Source: Flavobacteriales bacterium (GTDB lineage Bacteria; Bacteroidota; Bacteroidia; NS11-12g; UBA9320). From it: a DNA stretch of 64,000 nt. Position numbers and translations under genes: made by a program. Of this stretch, positions 44,177 to 53,734 are shown in pieces (position 1 is the first letter of the stretch; each line of letters begins with the position of its first letter). The notes beneath the pieces were generated by a model, which was not told the DNA's origin, did not search any database, and saw only the letters and a program-made list of their open reading frames with translations. Where the stretch lies: the NCBI GenBank assembly GCA_020635435.1, contig JACJZU010000001.1, positions 620,001 to 684,000 on the forward strand. The letters run 5' to 3'.

Positions 44177-45412
44177 ATGGCCCTGGAGCTCAAAATCCCT
44201 TCTGTAGGGGAATCAATTACGGAAGTTACCATCAGCAGTTGGCTGGTAGAAGATGGCGCCTATGTGCAAATGGATCAGCCGGTTGCAGAACTGGAATCGG
44301 ATAAAGCTACAGTTGAACTCAACGCCGAAGCCGCAGGTGTTCTGAAAATTCTCGTGGCAGAAGGCGAAGATGTTGAAGTTGGCGCCACCGTGGCAAGCAT
44401 AGACACGGATGTCGAGGCCCCAAAAACCGACAATCCGGCACCCAAGGTGGAGGCGAGCGCTGTTCGGGATACAGTTGTTACCTCCGACGAAACCCAAAAA
44501 GATAAAAGCGGAATTCCCTCACCGGCCGCCCGTAAAATACTCGACGAGAAAGGTATAGACCCGGCCGGGATCTCAGGTTCAGGAAAAGAAGGCCGCATCA
44601 CCAAAGGAGATGCTTTGAAAATGGAGAAATCGGCGAAATCGGCGAATGGTATGCCGGCAGCCGGTTTCACGACAGGCAGCGGCACCAGAGATGAACGCAG
44701 GGAGAAGATGTCGAATCTGCGCAAAACGGTAAGCCGAAGGCTCGTTGCTGCAAAGAACGAAACGGCTATGCTCACAACGTTCAACGAAGCCGACATGAAG
44801 CCCATCATGGACATCCGCAATAAGTACAAGGATCGCTTCAAAGCGGAACATGAAGTTGGCCTCGGTTTCATGAGCTTCTTCACCCGGGCTTGCGTTCTGG
44901 CACTGCAGAAGTATCCCGCAGTGAATGCCTACATTGATGGCAATGAGGTGATCTATCACGATTACGTGGACATTTCCATAGCGGTATCCGGACCAAAGGG
45001 CCTGATGGTCCCTGTTATCCGAAATGCCGAAACCCTTTCGATGCACCAGATCGAAGCAGAAGTCATGCGCCTGGCCTCAAGGGCTAGGGACGGCAAGCTG
45101 GGGATCGATGAGATGACCGGAGGTACTTTCACCATTTCAAATGGTGGTGTTTTCGGCAGTATGATGAGCACCCCGATCATCAACCCCCCTCAAAGTGCGA
45201 TACTCGGTATGCACAACATCATACAGCGACCTGTGGTGGTCGATGGAGAGATCGTTATCCGCCCCATGATGTATCTTGCATTGTCGTACGATCACAGGAT
45301 CATCGATGGCAGGGAAAGCGTTGGATTCCTCGTTACAGTCAAGAATTACCTGGAAAATCCCGAAACCATGTTAAATGGACAGGATCCTATTCAAACCTTA
45401 CTTGGTTTGTGA
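44177..45412 (+). CDS. sucB: dihydrolipoyllysine succinyltransferase, 2-oxoglutarate dehydrogenase E2
   Basis: 411 residues. One N-terminal lipoyl domain with the modified Lys in ELESDKATVELNAE (about residue 44), a peripheral-subunit-binding domain around 115-150 (SPAARKILDEKGIDPAGI), and a C-terminal catalytic domain ending with SYDHRIIDGRESVGF, where His acts in acyl transfer. One lipoyl domain and the size fit SucB rather than a pyruvate dehydrogenase E2. Its E1 partner is not in the window. Monocistronic here, converging with the lipoprotein gene. Confidence 0.93.
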   Translation: MALELKIPSVGESITEVTISSWLVEDGAYVQMDQPVAELESDKATVELNAEAAGVLKILVAEGEDVEVGATVASIDTDVEAPKTDNPAPKVEASAVRDTVVTSDETQKDKSGIPSPAARKILDEKGIDPAGISGSGKEGRITKGDALKMEKSAKSANGMPAAGFTTGSGTRDERREKMSNLRKTVSRRLVAAKNETAMLTTFNEADMKPIMDIRNKYKDRFKAEHEVGLGFMSFFTRACVLALQKYPAVNAYIDGNEVIYHDYVDISIAVSGPKGLMVPVIRNAETLSMHQIEAEVMRLASRARDGKLGIDEMTGGTFTISNGGVFGSMMSTPIINPPQSAILGMHNIIQRPVVVDGEIVIRPMMYLALSYDHRIIDGRESVGFLVTVKNYLENPETMLNGQDPIQTLLGL

Positions 45413-45438
45413 TCGGCGGTTAAAATTAACCCACTTGA

Positions 45439-46005
45439 TCAGATACCAAACTTCTTGATATTCGCCTTGAAGATCCCACTACAGCGGAAGGAGATGGCAT
45501 CCTCGATCTGCTGATCGGCTGTGAATGAAATCCGGATCTTGTATCCATTTTCCAAATACGTCTTCACATCGGTTTCCCAAGGGAACGTTATGCCCACATT
45601 CAATCCGCGGAAACCGTTCGAAATATCGGTTACCTGACCGATCTTCAAGGGGTCAAGTCCGGGTGCCTCCAGAAAGAATTCGATCGATTTGAAGAAATTG
45701 AGATCGAAAGTGGAGTCCTGATCCGTGAGGGCAAAACCAAATTCAGACATGCGTACCCACTCCACATCCCCAACTTCATCCCCCTTTGCACTCAAGCGGT
45801 CAGTGTACTCAGGTATGTGCTCGCCGCTAACGAAAACATTGAGCGAATCCTGTTCGGGAGTTGAATCGACCAACTTCAGAGGTCCGGCAACAACCAAGGT
45901 GCTCTCAAATCCAAACGAATACTGCGTCCGTTGGTCCAGAAGCTCACAACCACTTAAAAAAGAGATCAATACGATCCAAAGAAAATTGCGTGCAGACCCG
46001 CGCAT
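45439..46005 (-). CDS. putative lipoprotein, unknown function
   Basis: 188 residues. An N-terminal lipoprotein signal (FLWIVLISFLSGCELLDQ) anchors it; the mature part is beta-rich with no recognised motif (GLNVGITFPWETDVKTY). It converges with sucB. I do not recognise the family. Confidence 0.8.
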   Translation of the reverse strand: MRGSARNFLWIVLISFLSGCELLDQRTQYSFGFESTLVVAGPLKLVDSTPEQDSLNVFVSGEHIPEYTDRLSAKGDEVGDVEWVRMSEFGFALTDQDSTFDLNFFKSIEFFLEAPGLDPLKIGQVTDISNGFRGLNVGITFPWETDVKTYLENGYKIRISFTADQQIEDAISFRCSGIFKANIKKFGI

Positions 46006-46374
46006 TTTATTGCTGCAATATAACTTTTTTACCGAGCCTGAATGTGCTCAAATTCTCCCCTAAATCGACATGCACCTCTCTCCAGGGAATACTTAATTGA
46101 CAATCTCCCTTGAATTGGTATTTTAAGCCAACAGGATAATTGCAGGATTCACCTGTTTCAGCAAGAGCCGCAAGACTATACCTACTCCCTCTGCTTCGCC
46201 GGGTCTGTCAGCCTTATTGTGTGCACAACTCGTGAAGGGATTCGTACGTGAGGGAGGCCTAGCGAAAGGGTGGCTGATGTTGAAATGTAATGCCGTCTGT
46301 GTATTGTCAAATTCAAATATCCATACGAATTCCCCCTAATTTGATTAACTTAGTGTAACCTAACAACTACCCCT
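46006..46374. other. 369-base intergenic region with GC-richer central block
   Basis: The block from about 46155 to 46290 is richer in G and C than the AT-rich flanks, and short ORF fragments occur in several frames without a start. It could be a decayed gene, mobile-element remnant or structured RNA, but I can name none. The end (46330-46374) should contain the promoter of the next gene. Confidence 0.5.
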
Positions 46375-48888
46375 ATGTTCTTTTCTACTCTGAAGAATGC
46401 TCTGGCTTTTACTCTGTTCATGCTCCTCAGCTCATCTATCCATCAAACCTTTGCGCAGATCACTGTGAGTCTGGGCAGTGGCACGCAGGTCTCTCAAACC
46501 AGTCCATCGGCCCCATCTCCTTACAATTACGATATGCCAAGCCGCACCATGCAATTTGTTTACACGGCTTCCGAAATTTTCTCGGCCGGTGGGAAACCCG
46601 GAGAAATAACCGCACTCGCCTGGAAAGTAGACGATGTGTGCTCAGGAGATCTGGTGAATTATACCATACGTATGAAGGGAACCTCGGCCACAAACGTTGC
46701 CAAGTACGACTACAACAACCTGAAAACCGTAAAATACGCGCACACGCTCCGGTCATCGAGCAGCGGATGGCTCACCATACCTTTTGATTCTATTTTTTTA
46801 TGGGACGGAACATCTAACATTCTCATTGATGTTTGCTTTGGTATGAATTCGGGTTCAAGTTCCACAGGTTCAGTTTATCTGTACGACAATTCCAATAATA
46901 TGCGAATTGGGGATTATACACAGAAAGGCACGATCTGCGGCTCTACCTCCGGAAGTGCCTCCACGTACAAACCCTTTATCCAATTCACGATCAACCCGAT
47001 CTGCCCTGTACCCAAAGGCATCAAAGCTCAAAGTTCATCAAATTCGGTTCAGATCTCCTGGCAACCCGTGCTGCCTACTCCCGATAAAGGCTACGAATAT
47101 GTTGTATCCGATAATAACTCAAGTCCAACAAGTGGTACAGCCACCAAGAACACTTCGATTCAAGTAAACGGACTTTGCCCCTCAAAACTCTATTATGTCT
47201 TTGTTCGAACACGATGCGATTCGACATGGAATAGTGATTGGTCCAAACCCGTGACATTTAAGACCACCTCAAACGCAGAGGCAAAAGCTAATTCACCCCT
47301 TTGCGAAGGAGAAGATCTGAAGTTGACTATAAACCCCGGACTGAGCTATCAGTGGAATGGTCCATCCGGGTTCAGCAGTAATCTGCGCGAACCATCCATC
47401 AAAAATGTTGGAAGAAGCCATCGCGGGAACTACTCCGTAATTCTAACAGATTCCAATAAATGCCAAACCCTACTTTGGGTGCCGGTTCGGGTCGATACTG
47501 TTCCGGTTCTGAAAATACATACACCGGCAAGTGTATGTGACGGATCGTTGTTGACGCTCGATGCAGATGGTGTGGATTCCGCTATCTGGTCGGGACCTGA
47601 TTCATACACTTCATTCAGAAAAAGATCTGAATTCAAAGCGTCAACCAAGAGCGAAGGTGTTTACAAAGCGATCGGCTTCAATTCGTATGGATGTTCTTCC
47701 GTTGATTCCTCTTTTGTGGATGTTTTAGCCCGACCTGACCTCGGCATTTCAAGCAATGCTCCGCTCTGCGAGGCAAGCACTCTTGAACTTTCTGCGAACT
47801 CTCTTTCAAACCCCGTCTGGACCTTCCCGAATAACAATACCTCCAATTCGGGTAATGTCTCCATTAAGAACATGAGTAACTCAATGCAGGGATGGTACCA
47901 TTTCAGTGCAAATGATCAATTCTGTTCGAATAGCGATAGTGTTTATGTTGAAATGAAGCCCGCACCCAATATCGTTTACGATGGCAATTCCGAAGTATGC
48001 TTCGGTGAGGATCTGAGTTTGACAGCCACCGGTGCCGTAACTTACACCTGGTCAAATAAAAACGGGACATTGGGAACCGGTCAACCCTATGTATTGAGTA
48101 ACGTAGAGCCCGGCACGGTAGATGGGCTGAAATTAACCGGTGTGGGAGCCAATGGTTGTGAAAAGACCATAGATGTCTCCATAAAGATCAATTTACTGCC
48201 CAATGTGATCATCAAACCAATACCCAATGTGTGCGAAGGAGATGATTTTGTACTTGATGCGGCTTTCACGGCAAATGGAAACTATGTTTGGACAGGGCCG
48301 AATGGTTTTAGCAGTAATACTAAGAAAGTAACCATCCGAAATGCCGACCGTAACGACATTGGGACATATACCCTCTCGTTTACAGATGCATTTGGATGTA
48401 CCAATGCCAGGGACATTGAAGTGGATGTTCACGAACTTCCCGAAGTGACACTCCAGAATGAGGCGTCCAAGTTATGGGCAACCGAAGGTTATGCCAAATA
48501 CACCTGGTATCAGGACGGAAGCGAGATCAGTGGTGCCAACCAAAGTGTATACTGGGCTCAAGCCCTCGGCACCTACCGGGTGGTGGTAACCGATGAATTC
48601 GGCTGCGAGAACAGCTCGGAAAACGTTAAAGTAACCGTTCTGGGCATGCCCCAATTTGAAAGATCTGTGCTATCCGTTTATCCGAATCCCAGCACGGGAA
48701 TAGTGCATCTCACCCTCGATCAGCCATTGGGCAAAGTATCGATATCGGATGCATCGGGAAAAATTATCTATTCCTCCTACACACACGAGAAAAGCACAGA
48801 GATCGATCTGAGTAATACAGAACCCGGGTTGTATTTTATATCCTGTGAGGACAAGGTCAAACTCCGAACGGCTTTGATCCTGAATTGA
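46375..48888 (+). CDS. T9SS-secreted protein with fibronectin/PKD-like domains
   Basis: 837 residues. A signal peptide (FTLFMLLSSSIHQTFAQ) precedes a beta-sandwich N-terminal domain, a fibronectin type III-like module around residue 210-305 (KLYYVFVRTRCDSTWNSDWS) and several repeated Ig/PKD-like modules of about 75-85 residues beginning LCE(A/G) or VCEGD. The C-terminus SVYPNPSTGIVHLTLD ... VKLRTALILN is a type A T9SS sorting domain. Predicted surface or secreted adhesin-like protein. Confidence 0.88.
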   Translation: MFFSTLKNALAFTLFMLLSSSIHQTFAQITVSLGSGTQVSQTSPSAPSPYNYDMPSRTMQFVYTASEIFSAGGKPGEITALAWKVDDVCSGDLVNYTIRMKGTSATNVAKYDYNNLKTVKYAHTLRSSSSGWLTIPFDSIFLWDGTSNILIDVCFGMNSGSSSTGSVYLYDNSNNMRIGDYTQKGTICGSTSGSASTYKPFIQFTINPICPVPKGIKAQSSSNSVQISWQPVLPTPDKGYEYVVSDNNSSPTSGTATKNTSIQVNGLCPSKLYYVFVRTRCDSTWNSDWSKPVTFKTTSNAEAKANSPLCEGEDLKLTINPGLSYQWNGPSGFSSNLREPSIKNVGRSHRGNYSVILTDSNKCQTLLWVPVRVDTVPVLKIHTPASVCDGSLLTLDADGVDSAIWSGPDSYTSFRKRSEFKASTKSEGVYKAIGFNSYGCSSVDSSFVDVLARPDLGISSNAPLCEASTLELSANSLSNPVWTFPNNNTSNSGNVSIKNMSNSMQGWYHFSANDQFCSNSDSVYVEMKPAPNIVYDGNSEVCFGEDLSLTATGAVTYTWSNKNGTLGTGQPYVLSNVEPGTVDGLKLTGVGANGCEKTIDVSIKINLLPNVIIKPIPNVCEGDDFVLDAAFTANGNYVWTGPNGFSSNTKKVTIRNADRNDIGTYTLSFTDAFGCTNARDIEVDVHELPEVTLQNEASKLWATEGYAKYTWYQDGSEISGANQSVYWAQALGTYRVVVTDEFGCENSSENVKVTVLGMPQFERSVLSVYPNPSTGIVHLTLDQPLGKVSISDASGKIIYSSYTHEKSTEIDLSNTEPGLYFISCEDKVKLRTALILN

Positions 48889-48906
48889 CCGGATAACTTC
48901 CAGATT

Positions 48907-48933
48907 GCACTGCCCGAAACCTTATAGCAGTGC
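48907..48933. terminator. hairpin between converging genes
   Basis: GCACTGC/GCAGTGC 7-bp stem with a 13-base loop overlapping the stop of the phytanoyl-CoA dioxygenase-like gene. No T-run, so a weak terminator call. Confidence 0.35.
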
Positions 48934-49857
48934 CGGACGTTGTGTCAACTCGTGATAGCAGATCACATCGGTACCGAAGTAGTGGATCACCATGCTCTTT
49001 CTGCTGCGGTTTCGGTTCAGGTGTAGACTTCCTCCGTGCAGCAGATTGGGATGCCAGATAAGTACATCTCCCGTTTCCGGCAAGAACTGCTTTGGCTCCA
49101 GTTGTTCCTGTTCGAGGATGGAGGCAACTTTCTGCTCGTACTTCCTATTGGGATTTTTATCGAGGAGGAAGATGTTCTCCTTTAATCCCAGATCTTCATT
49201 ATATACATAAGGTAGCTTATGACTACCCGGATAATAAAACAATGGACCTTGCTCCGGCCCAATATCCTCCAAAGCGATCCATGCGGCCGTGAGCTTACCC
49301 TCCGGGTATGTTGACATATGGATCGAATCCGAATGCGCGGCCTGCTCGCTGCCGTAGAGAAAATTTATCGTTTGAAACGGTTTTACAGGCCAATTCAGCA
49401 AGGCTCCCAAAAGCTCGGTTAACTCCGGCATTCGGGTCAGATCATCGATATATCCGCTTTCCCGATTGGCAAATACGATCTTGTTCCCTGTAAAATTAAA
49501 CCCAAGCCTCCCCTCGAGCATAAGCCGATCGATCTCTTTGTTGATCCGCTCGGCTTCCGCTTTGAATACACCCCTCAAGATCACAAACCCATCCCGTTCA
49601 AACGACTCCCGAAGTGTGCGGAATTCATACCCAAAATAGGTATTGCGCAATGCCGGAGGTCGGGGTTTTTCAACTTCTCGGAGTGTTGAACTGCTCAGGA
49701 TCCTATGGGATAATGGAGCAGTTACGGAACGATTTAAACCATACTTCTTGTAGATGACCTTGTTGGGTTTCAACTTGTCTGAATTCAAATAATTATTGAT
49801 CCGGTATCCGATTCGGATCCGGCGTATCAGCCCTTTGTAGCGGTCGAACCAACGCAT
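48922..49857 (-). CDS. phytanoyl-CoA dioxygenase-like Fe(II)/2-oxoglutarate oxygenase
   Basis: 311 residues. A jelly-roll core carries the iron triad HxD (HSDSIH near residue 180) and a later His in LIWHPNLLHGGSL (around 275), with NRSRKS as 2-oxoglutarate-binding Arg. Members hydroxylate diverse small molecules or lipids; no substrate can be named. Its ATG overlaps the stop of the upstream OxyR-type gene by one base, so translation is coupled and regulation by oxidative stress is plausible. Confidence 0.85.
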   Translation of the reverse strand: MRWFDRYKGLIRRIRIGYRINNYLNSDKLKPNKVIYKKYGLNRSVTAPLSHRILSSSTLREVEKPRPPALRNTYFGYEFRTLRESFERDGFVILRGVFKAEAERINKEIDRLMLEGRLGFNFTGNKIVFANRESGYIDDLTRMPELTELLGALLNWPVKPFQTINFLYGSEQAAHSDSIHMSTYPEGKLTAAWIALEDIGPEQGPLFYYPGSHKLPYVYNEDLGLKENIFLLDKNPNRKYEQKVASILEQEQLEPKQFLPETGDVLIWHPNLLHGGSLHLNRNRSRKSMVIHYFGTDVICYHELTQRPALL

Positions 49858-50819
49858 CAGTTCAAGTACAGTTCAACAACCTCGGCACCTGTATTCTGTC
49901 GCAAAATTTCAGGTGTGCTCACCTTGACCACGTCTTCGAGCGCATCGATCAAACGAGCCTTGACAAAATTTCGGGTATACACCATACTCACCTCCCGCAC
50001 CATTTTACTTCCGTCTACAGGACGCAAATTGGCTGCCTTGTTCTCACTCAGCTCCAGTGAAGCCCACTGGGGAATAATGGTTGCCCCTCCCTCCATATCT
50101 ACAATGCGCATGAGCGTCTCAAGTGAGCCACTTTCGTAATCGAACATGTGTTCCGAGGTGTTCAGTTCATCGAGGGCACATAGATTAATGGTTTGGTTGC
50201 GGAAACAGTTCCCTTCCGACAATAACCACAACTTGTCCTGAAGCAACTCCGTTGCCCCTACCATCTTACGCTCGTAAGCCGGATGACTCGGATGCAGATA
50301 GACAAAGAATTTCTCGTAGAACAAAGGCCGTTCTATGATCCCCTCCATATGCAAAGGAGTGCTTAAGATCCCCAGATCCAATTCGTCAGCCTGTAACCTG
50401 CCCAGAATTTCCTCGGTCAATAATTCCTTCACATGCAACCGGATCTCCGGATATTTCTTGCCGATCCGGTTGATCAAATAGGGCATTAAATAGGGCGAAA
50501 CCGTAGGAATTATTCCAATATGCAGATCCCCACTCACCGTACCTCTGTACGATTGCAGTATCTCTTCTACCCGTCGGGTTTCATTGAGAATCTTGCGGGC
50601 CTGTTCTATGATCAACGTCCCAACATCCGTTGGAACTATAGGTTGCCGCGACCGATCGAATAATTTCACCCCCAACTCCTTTTCAAGTTTCTTGATCTGC
50701 ATACTCAAGGTAGGCTGGGTTACATGACTCGCCTCCGCCGCCCGAATGAAATGCCTGTGCTTGTCCAAAGCAACCAGATACTCCAACTGAATCAAACTGA
50801 TATTCCCTATTCTGGCCAT
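49857..50819 (-). CDS. oxyR: LysR-family regulator, OxyR-type (hydrogen peroxide-sensing)
   Basis: 320 residues. LysR winged helix at the N-terminus (QLEYLVALDKHRHFIRAA, THVTQPTLSMQIKKLE), then a substrate-binding-like domain. Two cysteines eight residues apart (GNCFRNQTINLCALDE) match OxyR Cys199/Cys208, which form a disulfide on peroxide exposure. OxyR activates catalase and peroxiredoxin genes, none of which lies nearby. Overlaps the dioxygenase-like gene. Confidence 0.92.
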   Translation of the reverse strand: MARIGNISLIQLEYLVALDKHRHFIRAAEASHVTQPTLSMQIKKLEKELGVKLFDRSRQPIVPTDVGTLIIEQARKILNETRRVEEILQSYRGTVSGDLHIGIIPTVSPYLMPYLINRIGKKYPEIRLHVKELLTEEILGRLQADELDLGILSTPLHMEGIIERPLFYEKFFVYLHPSHPAYERKMVGATELLQDKLWLLSEGNCFRNQTINLCALDELNTSEHMFDYESGSLETLMRIVDMEGGATIIPQWASLELSENKAANLRPVDGSKMVREVSMVYTRNFVKARLIDALEDVVKVSTPEILRQNTGAEVVELYLN

Positions 50820-50927
50820 GATGCTGTTTACTTAAAACGCCCTTTCCGTATCAAAGTCATACCAACGCGGTATTGTAACTTTGTTCAAAGGCAAAACAAG
50901 TGCAATTATCGATAAACCCGACCGTCA

Positions 50928-51914
50928 ATGCGAAAAATCAGAACTTCTGTCTATAATGTGATTCTTCTCGTCCTTGTAGCCGGACTCAGTAGCTGCATGA
51001 GTTACCACTACTCCAACCGACACGAAGGGGAGCAGACCGGTATGACAATACTCAATTTTGAGGAACCGATCGAGCTGGAAGATATTGTCGCCCGCAATAA
51101 TCCGGATGCCGTATCGAGAGGTTTCGCATCTACCGATCTGCTCATTCAGGGAACCAGCCTCGCCATCGAAGGTGTCAAGCATCTGATCGACGAAAGTCAG
51201 AAGAAATACCACGCCGAATACAAAGGCGGACTTAGCAATGTGAAATTCTACGACAACAACTCACAAGTTGGCATGCTCGACCCGGAAGGGATCTCCTTCA
51301 AAGGATTTACCTTCCAGCGCACGGTGAAGGATGAGCAAACCGATCGGGAAGTAGCCGTTTTCGCCAAATTCTCCATCGATGAAAGTAAACTCGAGGATGT
51401 ATACTTCAATTCGAAATTCTACCTGAAGATCGATTCACTCTGGATCGATTATGCCAAAGTAAAGGTGAACGATTCCCGATGGTTCATGCCCTGGACCTGG
51501 TTCTATAAAAAAGAGAAAGTTTTTCACCTCGACTTCAACATCGACATCCACACCAATTGGATTGACGAACTCGGAGGAATTCATTCCAATGTGCCTTTCG
51601 GTCATTTTGTGTTACCCGTTCACAACATCCCGCTCAATCCGGACCCAATGGCTAAAAAAGCGTACTTCGACTCCTTCAGGGGCAGATCGATCAGCGGAAG
51701 TTCGTACGTGATTCCCCGATCGGTCACCTTCTGCAGCGATCCGCGCGGGAGAATAAGCAAATGTTACGGACGTGGCGATTTCTCGATCACAGCCCAGGTC
51801 ACAGAAAGCAGCAAGACCGATTTTGTGAGCAAGCTCATCATGGACAACTCTGACCAACTCTCCCAGCTAAAGGCTGATGAATTATTGAAGTCTATAGAGA
51901 AAAAACTTCGCTAG
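50928..51914 (+). CDS. putative lipoprotein, unknown function
   Basis: 328 residues. A lipoprotein signal ends VLVAGLSSCMSYH, with Cys as the lipidation site. The mature protein is beta-rich with long repeats of charged strands and no recognised motif; a C-terminal helical LSQLKADELLKSIEKKL tail is present. It diverges from oxyR and converges with thiL. Confidence 0.78.
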   Translation: MRKIRTSVYNVILLVLVAGLSSCMSYHYSNRHEGEQTGMTILNFEEPIELEDIVARNNPDAVSRGFASTDLLIQGTSLAIEGVKHLIDESQKKYHAEYKGGLSNVKFYDNNSQVGMLDPEGISFKGFTFQRTVKDEQTDREVAVFAKFSIDESKLEDVYFNSKFYLKIDSLWIDYAKVKVNDSRWFMPWTWFYKKEKVFHLDFNIDIHTNWIDELGGIHSNVPFGHFVLPVHNIPLNPDPMAKKAYFDSFRGRSISGSSYVIPRSVTFCSDPRGRISKCYGRGDFSITAQVTESSKTDFVSKLIMDNSDQLSQLKADELLKSIEKKLR

Positions 51915-51933
51915 AAATAAAGACACAGGCGGA

Positions 51934-52968
51934 CTAAAGTGCCTTCCAGCCCTGAGCGATCAGATCATGTGCATTCCCCGATTTTGAGATCACCTGATTG
52001 TGCATACCCGACTCTCGCGCATATCCGATAACCGTTATATCGGGGTTATTCTTCACCAGATCGAAGTACTTTTGATCAAGGGTGAATAGCAATTCATAAT
52101 CTTCGCCACCATTCAACATGGCTGTTAATGGGTCTATGCCAAAATCAATAGCCAGTTGATATGCATCCTGATCGATCGGTAATTTATCCTCGTAGATCAC
52201 AAAATCTACCCCCGAATGCTTGCTCAGATGCAAGATCTCGGATGAAAGCCCATCCGAAACATCGATCATGGATCCGGGTACGATCCCATTTTGAGCGAAG
52301 AATTCCACAATATCTTTTCTCGCCTCCGGCCGCAACTGCCGACCAACGATATAGGCATGTGTCTCCAGGTCAGGTTGCATTTCCGGATGTTCCAGAAATA
52401 CACGTTTCTCCCGTTCCAAAACCTGCAATCCCATATAGGCTCCTCCCAGGTCTCCCGTTACACACAACAACTCTCCGGGTTTGGCACCTGAACGATACAC
52501 AACTTTGTCCGGATCAACAGTTCCCAAGGCCGATAGACTTAAGTATAACCCCCTGTGACTGCTCGATGTATCGCCTCCTACCAGATCCACACCGTACTTT
52601 TCGCAGGCCAAATTGATGCCGGCATATAATTCTTCTACGGCATCCAGCGTAAATTTACTCGATAAGGCCATGGAAACGGTGATCTGTGTTGGTGTACCAT
52701 TCATGGCGTATATATCGCTCAAATTGACCACCACGGCCTTATAACCCAAATGCTTCAATGGGGTGTAGACCAGATCGAAATGTACCTGCTCGATGAGCAT
52801 GTCCGTCGATAATAACATATATCGTCCATCGACCTGTACAACGGCCGCGTCGTCCCCAATTCCCTTCACAGTCGCTGAATTCACCTGTCGGGCATGTCTG
52901 CCCAAATGATCGATCAACCCAAACTCTCCCAACTCTTCTAACGACGTTCTTTCAATATTTTCAAACAT
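51934..52968 (-). CDS. thiL: thiamine-monophosphate kinase ThiL
   Basis: 344 residues. PurM-like fold with the N-terminal ATP/Mg motif GIGDDAAVV, STDMLIEQVHFDL, VGGDTSSSHRG and GGEDYELLFT near the C-terminus. Phosphorylates thiamine monophosphate to thiamine diphosphate, the cofactor of MenD and 2-oxoglutarate dehydrogenase. The start is 61 bases from the divergent comF start. Confidence 0.96.
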   Translation of the reverse strand: MFENIERTSLEELGEFGLIDHLGRHARQVNSATVKGIGDDAAVVQVDGRYMLLSTDMLIEQVHFDLVYTPLKHLGYKAVVVNLSDIYAMNGTPTQITVSMALSSKFTLDAVEELYAGINLACEKYGVDLVGGDTSSSHRGLYLSLSALGTVDPDKVVYRSGAKPGELLCVTGDLGGAYMGLQVLEREKRVFLEHPEMQPDLETHAYIVGRQLRPEARKDIVEFFAQNGIVPGSMIDVSDGLSSEILHLSKHSGVDFVIYEDKLPIDQDAYQLAIDFGIDPLTAMLNGGEDYELLFTLDQKYFDLVKNNPDITVIGYARESGMHNQVISKSGNAHDLIAQGWKAL

Positions 52969-53029
52969 TCACCAATCCTTTCCTGCAAAGTACCGGAATA
53001 ATTACGGATTCCGGTCCGAAATTCACGTC

Positions 53030-53734
53030 ATGCAACCTCTGCCTGTCTCCGTATATATCCGTGATTTTCTGCACCTGTTCCTTCCGAATTCCTGCCTCAT
53101 CTGCAGATATCCCGTTCAAAAAGATCAGGCAATATGCTCCCTGTGCCATGCCGAATTACCTTTCACCAATTTTTGGGAAAGAGCTACAAACCCACTGCTC
53201 GAGCAGTTGCAGGCCCGAACGCCATGCGCTTACGCCTCCGCTTGTTTCTACTTCATCAAGAAATCCCCGATTCAGCAGATCCTTCACGAGATAAAGTACA
53301 GAACAGATAAGGATCTCGCCTATATCATGGGTAGAACCTTTGCAGAAAAACTTCTTCCCGAAGGCCTAAAGCACAAATTCGATGCTTTGACCCCGGTTCC
53401 TCTCAGTGCCCAAAAACTGAAAAAACGCGGTTTCAACCAGAGTGTTGAAATTGCAAATGGATTGAGTTCAGTATTGGATATTCCTGTGGAAACACACCTG
53501 CTAGATCGAATAAAAGACGGCAAAAGCCAAACTTCGAAATCCAGATCCGATCGGTATTACCAATTAAACGGGGCATTTGTAGTTGATGAGAAGAATGTGC
53601 GATCGCGATCGCTTCTGGTGGTTGATGACGTATCAACTACGGGGGCAACTGCAGAGATCTGTATGAGTGAATTGCTAAACGCAGGTGCAAACTCCTGCGG
53701 GTTATTGTGTCTCGCCTATAGGGCCGATTTCTAA
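53030..53734 (+). CDS. comF: ComF family phosphoribosyltransferase-like protein
   Basis: 234 residues. An N-terminal zinc finger (CLICRYPV..., ICSLC) and C-terminal PRTase fold with LLVVDDVSTTGATAE, the PRPP-binding loop, and KKRGFNQS. ComF proteins are linked to DNA uptake and competence or nucleotide salvage. The stop overlaps the stop of the converging T9SS gene. Confidence 0.93.
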   Translation: MQPLPVSVYIRDFLHLFLPNSCLICRYPVQKDQAICSLCHAELPFTNFWERATNPLLEQLQARTPCAYASACFYFIKKSPIQQILHEIKYRTDKDLAYIMGRTFAEKLLPEGLKHKFDALTPVPLSAQKLKKRGFNQSVEIANGLSSVLDIPVETHLLDRIKDGKSQTSKSRSDRYYQLNGAFVVDEKNVRSRSLLVVDDVSTTGATAEICMSELLNAGANSCGLLCLAYRADF

